From Neobacillus thermocopriae (GTDB taxonomy: Bacteria; Bacillota; Bacilli; Bacillales; Cytobacillaceae), in NCBI RefSeq assembly GCF_010975035.1, contig NZ_JAAIUV010000013.1, positions 27,879-91,878 on the forward strand: a stretch of 64,000 nt of DNA, read 5' to 3'. A program made the translations under genes and the position numbers. This document shows positions 17,366-24,584 of the stretch, piece after piece (the stretch's first letter is position 1; each line of letters begins with the position of its first letter). The notes beneath the pieces were generated by a model, which was given only the letters and a program-made list of their open reading frames with translations, did no database searches and was not told the DNA's origin.

Positions 17366-18262
17366 ATGGGAGCAAGAGAATCGCTGGCTAAAAAAATTGC
17401 CTGGATTAGTGTTGTCAGTAATATCATTCTTACTTTAGGAAAAATGATCATTGGCTGGTATGGTAATAGTGATGCTGTATTTGCTGATGGAATCCATTCA
17501 GCAGCAGATGTGGTCGCATCGGTTATTGTCTTATCCGTGATTAAAATTGCCAATAAACCTGCTGATGAAGAACATCCGTATGGTCATGGGAAGGCAGAGG
17601 TCATTGTATCTGGTGTTGTCGGGATTTTGCTGTTTTTAGTAAGCATTTATGTGATTTATGAAGGAATTGTTGGATTTATTCATCCATTTGAATCGCCTAC
17701 TATGCTGACAATGTGGGTGGCGTTATTCTCATATGTTTCTAAAGTCATTTTATATCGAAGCTCACTGCGAGTTGCAAGACAACATAACAGTAAAGCGATT
17801 GAGGCTATTGCTTTTGATCATAAGGCAGATATTGCAGCTTCCATGGCAGCCGCTATCGGAGTGTTATTATCATTGGCTGGGGAGCGGTTTGATATTGGTT
17901 TCTTGTTATACGGTGATAAAGTTGCGAGTATTTTTGTTGCCTATCTAATTTTTAAAATTGCTAAAGAAATGCTAACAGAAGCCTTTGATATATTACTTGA
18001 ACGGAATATTAACCATGAGACATTACAGGAATATATTACTATTATCAATAAATTTCCTGAGGTAAGGAGATTAGACCGTATTAGGGCTAGAGAACATGGA
18101 CATTATGTTTTAGTTGATTTAAGAATTTCCATTGATCATTTTAAAACCATTAAAGAAGGTCATGATCTTGCCAAAGCTATTAAAGAGAAATTAATGGATG
18201 AATACGACAATATTGAAGAAGTATTGATTCACTTAAACCCATATTTTCCAGAAAATGAGTAA
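17366..18262 (+). CDS. Cation diffusion facilitator, MneP/MneS-like (probable Mn2+ or Fe2+ exporter)
   Basis: 298 residues: six membrane helices in the first ~205 residues, then a cytosolic metal-binding domain ending HLNPYFPENE. The helix-2 site reads VFADGIHSAADVVAS (H44, D48). The helix-5 site reads AFDHKADIAAS, a DxxxD pattern that, in this family, goes with Mn2+ or Fe2+ rather than the HxxxD of zinc exporters. GHGKAE after helix 2 is also a family hallmark. B. subtilis has two such manganese exporters, MneP and MneS. GGGAGGGGTC precedes the ATG. A divalent-cation theme links it to corA downstream, although a promoter separates them. Confidence 0.85.
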   Translation: MGARESLAKKIAWISVVSNIILTLGKMIIGWYGNSDAVFADGIHSAADVVASVIVLSVIKIANKPADEEHPYGHGKAEVIVSGVVGILLFLVSIYVIYEGIVGFIHPFESPTMLTMWVALFSYVSKVILYRSSLRVARQHNSKAIEAIAFDHKADIAASMAAAIGVLLSLAGERFDIGFLLYGDKVASIFVAYLIFKIAKEMLTEAFDILLERNINHETLQEYITIINKFPEVRRLDRIRAREHGHYVLVDLRISIDHFKTIKEGHDLAKAIKEKLMDEYDNIEEVLIHLNPYFPENE

Positions 18263-18278
18263 TGGACAAAAATCTCAT

Positions 18279-18307
18279 TTGTACTTTCGGTCATTTGGGT
18301 TTATGAT
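18279..18307 (+). promoter_or_regulatory. Probable SigA promoter of the leader-corA transcript
   Basis: TTGTAC (18279-18284) and TATGAT (18302-18307) are exactly 17 bases apart. Transcription would start near 18315, giving about 75 bases before the leader ORF. In that stretch AGGCTG/CAGCCT and the overlapping CTGAAT/ATTCAG can form mutually exclusive small stems. Confidence 0.5.
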
Positions 18308-18388
18308 AGGAAGGGGAAAAAGGCTGAATAAGTATTATACAGCCTGCATTCAGTAGAAAGTAATTAGTGTTGAGAGGAGTTGATATTT

Positions 18389-18517
18389 TTGAGTTATTCC
18401 ATAGACCCGGACCCAAGCAGGCGAGGGGAAGTCAATATAATCTTTGAATGGGTGAAAATGGTTTCGGCAAGAATATCAGCTCTCAATGAAGGTAGTTGGC
18501 TTCCTCAAACAAAATGA
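18389..18517 (+). CDS. 42-codon leader ORF ahead of corA, N-terminal Asp-Pro repeats
   Basis: TTG start at 18389 with GAGAGGAG about nine bases upstream. The product begins MSYSIDPDPSRRGEVN and ends EGSWLPQTK. Its stop codon (18515-18517) lies three bases before the GAGGAGG of corA, so ribosomes finishing or leaving the leader would affect corA initiation. The DPDPSRR stretch is like the acidic-proline segments of enterobacterial MgtL-type leaders (EPDP then Arg), which destabilise ribosomes when Mg2+ is low. No other role is visible: no signal peptide, no domain. That it senses Mg2+ is inference; that it is translated is likely from its ribosome site and layout. Confidence 0.6.
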   Translation: MSYSIDPDPSRRGEVNIIFEWVKMVSARISALNEGSWLPQTK

Positions 18518-18534
18518 ATGAGGAGGTTCTTAAC

Positions 18535-19473
18535 ATGTTGGAGATCTACAAAAGCACCGATGCTAGGGTTTTAGAAAAAGTGGATGTCATTACAAAAGGT
18601 TGTTGGGTAAATATGTCTGCTCCAACCCCCGAAGAAATTGCTAGAGTATCTAATGATGCTCAAGTGGATATTGATATCATTAAGGATGCGCTCGATGATG
18701 AAGAGCGTCCAAGAATTGAGCGAGATGACGGTCAAGTGTACATCATCGTTGATTTTCCATACATTGTACACGATGAATCAGGTCTTGCTGTTTATGAAAC
18801 AATCCCAATTGGAATTATTTTAACCAATGATCATATTATTACCGTTTCTTTAAAGGATTCTCCAATTATTGAAGAATTTCGGAAAAACAGGGTGAAGGAA
18901 TTTTATACGTTTAAAAAAACACGCTTTGCCCTTCAGCTTTTATTCGTGATTTCTTCCTATTATCTACGCTATTTAAAGCAAATTAATAAGAAAACGAACG
19001 AAATTGAACGGGTTGTCCATCAGTCATTGAAAAATAAGGAATTGTATGCTTTTCTAGCCTTGGAAAAGAGTTTGGTTTATTTTACAACCTCCCTTAAATC
19101 AAACAAAGTCGTTCTTGATAAAATTCTTCGTTTTAGCTATTTAAAAATGTATGAAGAAGATAAGGATTTATTGGAAGATGTGATTATTGAAATCACACAG
19201 GCAATTGAAATGGCGGAAACTTATCATTCGATCTTAACTGGAATGATGAATGCCTTTGCTTCGATTATTTCCAATAACTTAAACATAGTTATGAAGTTTT
19301 TAACATCAATCACCATTATTTTGGCTTTGCCGACGATGGTTGCTAGTTTTTATGGAATGAATGTGGAACTTCCATTTCAACAAACAAATATGGCCTTTGC
19401 GATACCGCTTATCCTTTCAGCGTGTTTAGCCAGTTTAACAGCTTATATATTTTGGAAAAAGAAATATTTCTAG
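18535..19473 (+). CDS. corA: CorA-family magnesium/cobalt transporter
   Basis: 312 residues. An N-terminal cytosolic alpha/beta domain is followed by a long helix (about 150-250) and two C-terminal membrane helices. The pore motif YGMN is present in VASFYGMNVELPF, and the cytosolic end is basic (FWKKKYF). CorA forms pentameric Mg2+ channels in the plasma membrane. I set the start at the ATG at 18535 (MLEIYKSTD), with GAGGAGG eight bases upstream; longer in-frame starts would run through the leader ORF. It is followed by a terminator. It is probably controlled through the upstream leader peptide and 5' region. Confidence 0.92.
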   Translation: MLEIYKSTDARVLEKVDVITKGCWVNMSAPTPEEIARVSNDAQVDIDIIKDALDDEERPRIERDDGQVYIIVDFPYIVHDESGLAVYETIPIGIILTNDHIITVSLKDSPIIEEFRKNRVKEFYTFKKTRFALQLLFVISSYYLRYLKQINKKTNEIERVVHQSLKNKELYAFLALEKSLVYFTTSLKSNKVVLDKILRFSYLKMYEEDKDLLEDVIIEITQAIEMAETYHSILTGMMNAFASIISNNLNIVMKFLTSITIILALPTMVASFYGMNVELPFQQTNMAFAIPLILSACLASLTAYIFWKKKYF

Positions 19474-19476
19474 ATT

Positions 19477-19505
19477 ACCAGCTTTTCATAAGCTGGTTTT
19501 TATTT
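19477..19505 (+). terminator. Terminator of corA
   Basis: ACCAGCTT pairs with AAGCTGGT around a five-base loop, followed by TTTTTATTTT. Confidence 0.9.
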
Positions 19506-19684
19506 TAGTAAAAACTAGAGTTTTTTATAAAATTTGAGAAATTTTCCCAACTTATTCTACTTGACTTACATAACTAATAAAGAATTTAATTTATATATTT
19601 TAAATAAATATAAATAATTCAATAAAATTCTGTAAGACAGGCTCCATTTATTGTAAAATAATAAAAAAAAGAAAGGCAAGCCTG

Positions 19685-20914
19685 GTGATCGAAATGGAAT
19701 ATGGTGCATTAATAAAATATTACCGAACCCAAAGAGGTATTACACAAGCGGAGCTTGCTAAAGGGATTTGTTCGGTCCCACATCTAAGTAAAATAGAAAA
19801 TAATTCAAAAGAAGCTAACAAAGAAACCATTTCTCTGCTGCTCAACCGGCTAAATGTTAATCTGGAGGAAATGGAAGAAAAAGAGGGCATTATTCAAGAT
19901 TTACTCGCAGATTTGGAAGAAAAAATAAATTACTATCTTATTGATAAAATAGATGAGACATATCGCAAATTGCAAGAAATTGAACATATTATTCCTTTTT
20001 CCAAACATATTTACAAGTATGAACTCTATAAATATAGATATTTACTATTTAAAGGATATTTAGCCGAAGCAGCGAAACAAAAGGAATTGTTATTTAAGCA
20101 ACGGATAAATTTTTCCCAACATGAGGAGTATTTATATAATTACTTTAATGCGATATTTTTAATGATGAAGGGAAAATTTAAAGCGGCAGATGAGTTGTTT
20201 GATGCATTAGATATTGAGCCAAGTACAGAAAAAACGAAAGCAGAATATTTTTATCATCGAGCACATGTAAAAGCTGCACTTGAGCAATCAGGTCATGCCA
20301 TTCATTTTGGAAAATTGGCCCTTCAGTTGTTTATGAACGAGCATAATTTTTTACGTATTCTCCATTCACTTATGCTTTTGGGAATTAATTACACACACTC
20401 GAATATATACGAGGAAGCAGAAGAGTGTTTTCGTCATTTAATTAGAAATGCCGAGTTATTAAAGCAAGAAAAGTTACTTCCACAAATTTATCATAATATG
20501 GGTTTCCTTCAAAATAAGAAAAATAATCCAAAGAAAGCATTAAGTTATTACGAAAAAAGTTTAGCATTACAGCCAATCAATAATCCACATTATTTAGTAA
20601 CTTTATATGCTATTGGGGAAATACAATATTCCCTTGGTGAAGCAGAAAAGGCAAAAGAGTGCTTTAATGTAGTAAGCAGTTTAGCAAAAGAATTGGGGAA
20701 TAAGAAGTACCGCTTATTGGCCGATTTTTATTTAGTTCATATGCATTCACCAGATCGAGCCTTTAAATATTTAGTATCAAAGGTCATTCCTCATTTAGAA
20801 GAAACGAATGAACACAAAAATGATTTAACTCGCTTTTACAAAATGCTTTCAGATTACTATACCGAACAAGGAATGTATCTGGAAGCAGTAAAATATTTAA
20901 ATAAAATAACGTAG
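19685..20914 (+). CDS. HTH-TPR regulator of the RRNPP type (peptide-responsive quorum-sensing receptor)
   Basis: 409 residues. Residues about 8-62 form an Xre helix-turn-helix (LIKYYRTQRGITQAELAKG, PHLSKIENNSKEANK). The remaining ~340 residues are helical tetratricopeptide repeats, clearest in FLQNKKNNPKKALSYYEKSL and YAIGEIQYSLGEAEKAKECF. This is the architecture of PlcR, NprR and related receptors that bind a re-imported oligopeptide in the TPR groove. A 44-residue exported pro-peptide gene starts 11 bases downstream, its ribosome site overlapping this stop codon, as expected for a receptor-signal pair. The start may be GTG 19685 or ATG 19694 (GGTGATC just before it). AT-rich DNA with TTGACT upstream probably holds its promoter. 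It is not a Rap phosphatase, because the HTH is present. Confidence 0.85.
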   Translation: MIEMEYGALIKYYRTQRGITQAELAKGICSVPHLSKIENNSKEANKETISLLLNRLNVNLEEMEEKEGIIQDLLADLEEKINYYLIDKIDETYRKLQEIEHIIPFSKHIYKYELYKYRYLLFKGYLAEAAKQKELLFKQRINFSQHEEYLYNYFNAIFLMMKGKFKAADELFDALDIEPSTEKTKAEYFYHRAHVKAALEQSGHAIHFGKLALQLFMNEHNFLRILHSLMLLGINYTHSNIYEEAEECFRHLIRNAELLKQEKLLPQIYHNMGFLQNKKNNPKKALSYYEKSLALQPINNPHYLVTLYAIGEIQYSLGEAEKAKECFNVVSSLAKELGNKKYRLLADFYLVHMHSPDRAFKYLVSKVIPHLEETNEHKNDLTRFYKMLSDYYTEQGMYLEAVKYLNKIT

Positions 20915-20925
20915 GAGGTATTCAA

Positions 20926-21060
20926 ATGAAAAAACTTGCTATTGTATTGTTTTCACTTTCATTACTCGTTTTTTCTTCGCCTGTGAATAGCGCGAATGAT
21001 ACCAATGTAGTCGTAGAAAAAACATCTAAAGTTAATCATCCAATTTTACCCCCAATTTGA
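20926..21060 (+). CDS. Exported pro-peptide, probable quorum-sensing signal precursor
   Basis: 44 residues with AGGAGG eight bases before the ATG. The N-terminus MKKLAIVLFSLSLLVF is a signal-peptide core, followed by a probable cleavage region around SSPVNSA. A short polar stretch (NDTNVVVEKTSKV) precedes the C-terminus NHPILPPI. That layout (signal sequence, linker, C-terminal 5-8 residues) is the one used by PapR, NprX and Phr precursors, which are secreted, trimmed and re-imported by oligopeptide permeases. The mature signal is probably within the last seven or eight residues. Coupling to the HTH-TPR gene strongly supports the role. The C-terminus does not match PapR or NprX peptides I remember, so the specificity group appears new to me. 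Confidence 0.75.
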   Translation: MKKLAIVLFSLSLLVFSSPVNSANDTNVVVEKTSKVNHPILPPI

Positions 21061-21088
21061 TCCTAGCTAACTTCCCCCCTGATAATAT

Positions 21089-21117
21089 TTGAACCATTCT
21101 AGAACTATTATTACTAT
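21089..21117 (+). promoter_or_regulatory. Candidate promoter of the secreted-protein gene, with embedded palindrome
   Basis: TTGAAC (21089-21094) and TACTAT (21112-21117) are 17 bases apart. The spacer holds the perfect palindrome TTCTAGAA, a possible operator for the neighbouring HTH-TPR regulator. Confidence 0.4.
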
Positions 21118-21145
21118 CAATCTATTAAAAGGGGAGAGATTTATA

Positions 21146-21550
21146 ATGAAGCTTAAACGTTATTTTTCTATCTTGGCACTTACAGGTGCACTAGTCTTTT
21201 CCTTAAGTATTACTAGGGCTTATGCAAATACTCCAACTCAAGTACGTTTGACACCTAATGAGTATTCGGATGTAACTGAATTAAGATGGTACAATGCTGG
21301 TCAAAAAATCAGAGTTAACTATGAAAGCTATGATTCAAGTGTTCGTGGATTCACACTGCACTTAGGAATAAAATGGGCAGATACTTCACATTATGATGTA
21401 CTTAAATCGGTATGGGTTCCGATGGGAACAAACTATACAGGATTTGATTACACAGTACCAGCATCTGGCTATTATCTTGTAAAGCTTCATTGTAATGGAG
21501 ATGGAAGCAAAAATGGTTGTGATGCATGGGCTTCAATGGATGATTATTAA
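21146..21550 (+). CDS. Small secreted protein, function unknown
   Basis: 134 residues. GGGGAGAG precedes the ATG at 21146; upstream in-frame codons lack a ribosome site. A signal peptide (MKLKRYFSILALTGALVFSL) ends at a likely signal-peptidase site after TRAYA. The ~109-residue mature part is rich in Tyr, Trp and alternating hydrophobic residues (GFTLHLGIKWAD, GYYLVKLHCNGDG), suggesting a beta-sandwich. Two Cys near the C-terminus (HCNGDG, NGCDAW) could form a disulfide. No family recognised. Its place directly after the receptor-peptide pair, behind its own promoter, makes it a plausible output gene of that system. Confidence 0.75.
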   Translation: MKLKRYFSILALTGALVFSLSITRAYANTPTQVRLTPNEYSDVTELRWYNAGQKIRVNYESYDSSVRGFTLHLGIKWADTSHYDVLKSVWVPMGTNYTGFDYTVPASGYYLVKLHCNGDGSKNGCDAWASMDDY

Positions 21551-21605
21551 TAATTAATAGATGAAATTAGAGTGCATACCGTTCCATCTTTCAATCAGAA
21601 CAAAA

Positions 21606-21645
21606 GAAGGACAGCCTTAATCTTGACGGTTAGCTGTCCTTTCTC
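21606..21645 (+). terminator. Terminator of the secreted-protein gene
   Basis: AGGACAGC pairs with GCTGTCCT around a 17-base loop, followed by TTCTC; stem good, T-run short. Confidence 0.7.
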
Positions 21646-21849
21646 GTTGAGTTATTACGGAGAACATGTTCTTTCTCGTACATATGAACTATCAGGGGGT
21701 TTTTGTTTATTTATGAGAATGATATTTTTAAATATGCATAAGGCAAGTTCTCCAAGCGAATAACACCATTATTAGTGAAATGAAAAAGCACCGGTAGCAA
21801 ATATGAACTGCCCCCTGTCAAGTAGACAGTGGAAATAATAAAAAATGAT

Positions 21850-22656
21850 TCAAGCGGCTTTAGACCTGTATTCAACAGGGCTAAGGCCGTTTAGCTTTTC
21901 TTGAAATCTTTCATTATTATAAAAGTAAATGTAATGATCAATATCTTTTGACAATTCCTCAAATGTCTCATACTTATGTAAGTAATATTTCTCACTTTTA
22001 AGGGTTCCCCAAAACGATTCCATTGGTCCGTTATCAATACATCTTCCTACTCGCGACATACTATGGGTTAATCCAGCCTTGTCTATTCTTCGTTTAAACC
22101 CATGTGAAGTATATTGAAATCCACGATCACTATGAATAAGTGGATATTCGTCATCTAATTGAATTAAAGCTTTATCTAACGTTTCAAATACAAGTTTATT
22201 ATTATTGGAATTCCCTAAAACATAGCTAATAATTGAACCATCATATAAATCTAGAATCGCACTTAAATAAGCCTTCTTCGAAGGACCATATTTGAACTCG
22301 GTAACATCTGTTACCCATTTTTCATTTGGTTTCTCAGCTGTAAATTCACGATTTAATATATTCTCTGCAACGTGCTGAGGTTTTGAACGCCTATATCGTG
22401 TCTTCTTCCTCCTAATAACAGATTGAATCCCGGCCATTCTCATTAGCCTATATATTCGTTTATGATTAAAACTCTTTCCAAACTTTCGGTTTATATTTAT
22501 TAACATTCGACGATAACCATAGATACCCTTAACGTTCTTATGGATAGCTTTCATTTCCTTAATAATTTCTTCATTTTCAAGTTCTCGCAAGGAAGGCTTA
22601 CGGTTTAACCATTTATAATAAGCAGCTCTTGCAACGCCTGCAATGTCGCATAACAT
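21850..22656 (-). CDS. IS3-family transposase, OrfB (DDE integrase domain)
   Basis: 268 residues from the first Met; the frame continues upstream to join orfA by frameshift (codons for RFEDKYIAIKELHDNEQLSI precede this Met). It has the HTH_21 region AGVARAAYYKWLNRKPS and RRMLININRKFGK, and the rve catalytic core with D in WVTDVTEF, D in HSDRGFQYTS and E in ESFWGTLKSEKY. The enzyme cuts and joins the IS ends, producing an excised circle in this family. It is normally made only as an OrfAB fusion. The C-terminus QEKLNGLSPVEYRSKAA is complete, so the protein looks active. Confidence 0.95.
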   Translation of the reverse strand: MLCDIAGVARAAYYKWLNRKPSLRELENEEIIKEMKAIHKNVKGIYGYRRMLININRKFGKSFNHKRIYRLMRMAGIQSVIRRKKTRYRRSKPQHVAENILNREFTAEKPNEKWVTDVTEFKYGPSKKAYLSAILDLYDGSIISYVLGNSNNNKLVFETLDKALIQLDDEYPLIHSDRGFQYTSHGFKRRIDKAGLTHSMSRVGRCIDNGPMESFWGTLKSEKYYLHKYETFEELSKDIDHYIYFYNNERFQEKLNGLSPVEYRSKAA

Positions 22657-22727
22657 GACAATGCTGAGTTGCTCATTATCATGAAGTTCTTTAATTGCGA
22701 TATATTTATCTTCAAATCTTACTTGAC

Positions 22728-23408
22728 TTATTTTCTCCTCCTTTCGATCTCCTCTAACTTTTTTAAGAATGCATTCTCCGCACGTAAACGTTCATTTTCT
22801 TTTTCAATTCGACGAATCACTAACTTCATTTTTTCTTCTGGAGTTAATTCTTCTTCGTTCTTCGAACGTCCTCGACGATCTTTTAACGCATCCCAACCGC
22901 CAGCTTCATATTTACGTACCCATTGATAAACTTGATGGTATGATACTTGATGGTGTTCAGCTGTTTGTTGATAATTTTTTCCATTTCCTAATGAATCTTG
23001 TACAATTTCAATTCTTTCTTTCCAAGTTGTCTTTCTTCCTTTAGTCATAGAGTTCGATCTCCCTTTTCCCGTATCTTTTAATTCTCTATGACCATTATAC
23101 TTCTTTATCCATTGACGTAGAGTGGAAGTACTTGGAATCTCATATTTTCTAGTAACCTCCCGAAGGGAGAAATCTCCACTAAGATAGTCCTTAACTGCCT
23201 GTATTTTAAGTTCCTTTGAATACTTCCTCCATGAAGAAGACTCTTTTAATCCTTCCACTCCGTATCTTTCAAATTTATATACCCAATCATAAATTGTTAC
23301 GTTATCCGTATTATAAATAGATTCCAATTCAGAAATGGAATAAGTCTCATTTTTAAAATCATTAATAATCTTTATTTTTTCTTTTAAAGAACGTGCCCGT
23401 CTTGACAT
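22728..23408 (-). CDS. IS3-family OrfA (DNA-binding, two helix-turn-helix domains)
   Basis: 226 residues, long for OrfA because there are two consecutive helix-turn-helix regions. One is at about 10-90 (SISELESIYNTDNVTIYDWV, FSLREVTRKYEIPSTSTLRQW); another is at about 125-180 (KNYQQTAEHHQVSYHQVYQW). A leucine-zipper-like helix ends it (RIEKENERLRAENAFLKKLEE). It binds the IS ends. The zipper mediates contact with OrfB or OrfAB. The A6G slippery run near its end directs the -1 frameshift. Confidence 0.93.
   Translation of the reverse strand: MSRRARSLKEKIKIINDFKNETYSISELESIYNTDNVTIYDWVYKFERYGVEGLKESSSWRKYSKELKIQAVKDYLSGDFSLREVTRKYEIPSTSTLRQWIKKYNGHRELKDTGKGRSNSMTKGRKTTWKERIEIVQDSLGNGKNYQQTAEHHQVSYHQVYQWVRKYEAGGWDALKDRRGRSKNEEELTPEEKMKLVIRRIEKENERLRAENAFLKKLEEIERRRK
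22758..22764 (-). promoter_or_regulatory. -1 ribosomal frameshift site of the IS
   Basis: On the minus strand the heptamer A AAA AAG is in the orfA frame (TTA AAA AAG encoding Leu-Lys-Lys), 10 codons before the orfA stop. The -1 frame leads straight into orfB. GGAGG-like purine runs follow, but orfB codons begin upstream, so fusion is expected. Confidence 0.85.
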
Positions 23409-23502
23409 TAAAAATACTCCCCTTAGGTAAACAGATTTTTATTTTTTTAACCTGTCTACCTTATGGGGAGCATATCAATAAGCACCGGTGCTTTTTTATC
23501 CT

Positions 23503-23886
23503 TTATCTTTGGAAAAACTCTATCCATTCTCCTTCAGGTCCTCGGAAAAAGAAATAGCGGTATCCATTTGGTAGGGTAACGATTTCTTCATCAATTAATG
23601 GCACATTTAATTGTTTAATTCGTTCGAATTCGGCTTCAATATCATCAACCGTTACAGCCAAATGATGAACTTTGCCTTCTACCGGAAGATTATCATTATA
23701 TCCTTTGATTAGCTCTAGCTCGGTTTCGTCCGATCCGTCAAAACCAAGAAAAGCTAGTGAAATTGACATATCTGGATGGGCGAGCCTTCCTTTGAGCTCC
23801 ATACCGACAACCTCTTGATAAAACTGAATGGCCCGCTCCATGTCTTTTACCATAATGCCTACATGGTCTATTTTCCTTCTAGCCAT
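23503..23886 (-). CDS. VOC (glyoxalase I-fold) family protein
   Basis: 127 residues with two beta-alpha-beta-beta-beta modules. Metal-ligand positions of the fold are all filled: H in KIDHVGIMV, E in ETELELIKGY, H in VHHLAVTVDD and E in EGEWIEFFQ. Relatives are lactoylglutathione lyase-like enzymes or dioxygenases; Bacillus lacks glutathione, so bacillithiol hemithioacetals or another substrate are possible. GAGGG precedes the ATG. It follows the flavoprotein gene by 11 bases and is probably co-transcribed. Its terminator has been split by the IS. Confidence 0.85.
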   Translation of the reverse strand: MARRKIDHVGIMVKDMERAIQFYQEVVGMELKGRLAHPDMSISLAFLGFDGSDETELELIKGYNDNLPVEGKVHHLAVTVDDIEAEFERIKQLNVPLIDEEIVTLPNGYRYFFFRGPEGEWIEFFQR

Positions 23887-23897
23887 GTTTAACCCTC

Positions 23898-24461
23898 TTA
23901 GGACTTTAGAACATCATGGTCAACGTAACGTTCACCGTTTAATTCACTGATAATATTAATGGCAACCTTTGCACCGTCACCAGCGGTAATAATGGTATGC
24001 ACACTTACCCCAGCAACCGTTCCGGCAGCCCAAATACCATCGATATTTGTTTTTCCTTTTGCGTCCACATCCAAAATGGTTTTGATTCTTGGTTCTGTAC
24101 CTGCTTTTGTTGTTAAACCAATTTTTTTGGCCAGGTCAGTAAGGGCACCAGTTGCTAAAAGGACATGCTTTGCTTCATAAGAATGTTGATCTGTTTCCAC
24201 TTTAAATCCGCCATCAATTTTACTGATATTGGTTACTGTCTCTTCAACTAGTTCAGCGCCAAATTTGCGGGCTTGCTTTTTTCCAATTTCAACAAGTTCC
24301 GGTCCAGTAATTTCAGTTACTCCATAATGATTTTCAATCCATGCACGTTTCGTCATACTTTTATCGTTATCAATTACCAATGTTTTTTTTCCGGCTTTTG
24401 CTGTAAATAGTGCGGCACTTGCTCCGGCGGCACCTGCTCCAACAATAACAACGTCAAACAT
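23898..24461 (-). CDS. Half-size FAD-dependent oxidoreductase, thioredoxin-reductase-like
   Basis: 187 residues. The N-terminal FAD Rossmann motif is VVIVGAGAAGASAALFTAKAG. A central ATG motif is HVLLATGALTDL. The C-terminal FAD motif is GIWAAGTVAGVSVHTIITAGDGAKVAINI. Thioredoxin reductases have ~310 residues with an NADPH domain and a CxxC pair between these parts; here both are missing and the FAD halves are joined directly. Small Bacillus proteins of this kind exist, so this is probably a natural family and not a deletion, but how it is reduced is unclear. I use the Met three codons into the frame (24461) because AGGAGG is eight bases before it. In an operon with the VOC gene. Confidence 0.75.
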   Translation of the reverse strand: MFDVVIVGAGAAGASAALFTAKAGKKTLVIDNDKSMTKRAWIENHYGVTEITGPELVEIGKKQARKFGAELVEETVTNISKIDGGFKVETDQHSYEAKHVLLATGALTDLAKKIGLTTKAGTEPRIKTILDVDAKGKTNIDGIWAAGTVAGVSVHTIITAGDGAKVAINIISELNGERYVDHDVLKS

Positions 24462-24584
24462 TTCCATGCCTCCTCTTCATTCATTTCATAAATAACTGTA
24501 GCGAAACTGTCAGTAAAAGTAAAATAATCTGCTTATTTAGAAATATCAGTTATTAAGAAGAAGCGATGACAGGAACCAATTCTA

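Larger units (their letters stand above)
21804..23477 (-). mobile_element. Insertion sequence, IS3 family (IS150-like group), apparently intact
   Basis: 1674 bp bounded by imperfect inverted repeats of about 26 bp. The left end reads TGAACTGCCCCC then AAGTAGACAG; the right end, inverted, reads TGATATGCTCCCC then AGGTAGACAG. Both end in TG/CA. A 3-bp target duplication ATA flanks it (21801-21803 and 23478-23480). It carries orfA and orfB in overlapping frames with a frameshift signal and all three DDE residues. It sits in the loop of a terminator. Confidence 0.95.
21783..23497 (-). terminator. Rho-independent terminator split by the IS insertion
   Basis: Left arm AAAAAGCACCGGT (21783-21795) and right arm ACCGGTGCTTTTTT (23484-23497) are perfect complements. 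With the IS and one target copy removed they are 11 bases apart and form a 13-bp stem with poly-A and poly-T flanks, so the hairpin would have worked in both directions. It would have ended the VOC gene on the minus strand. Confidence 0.8.

Noticed and set aside
21850..23408. IS with a broken transposase (two separate frames)
   Set aside because: The two frames and the in-frame A AAA AAG heptamer are the normal IS3 programmed-frameshift arrangement; all DDE residues are present.
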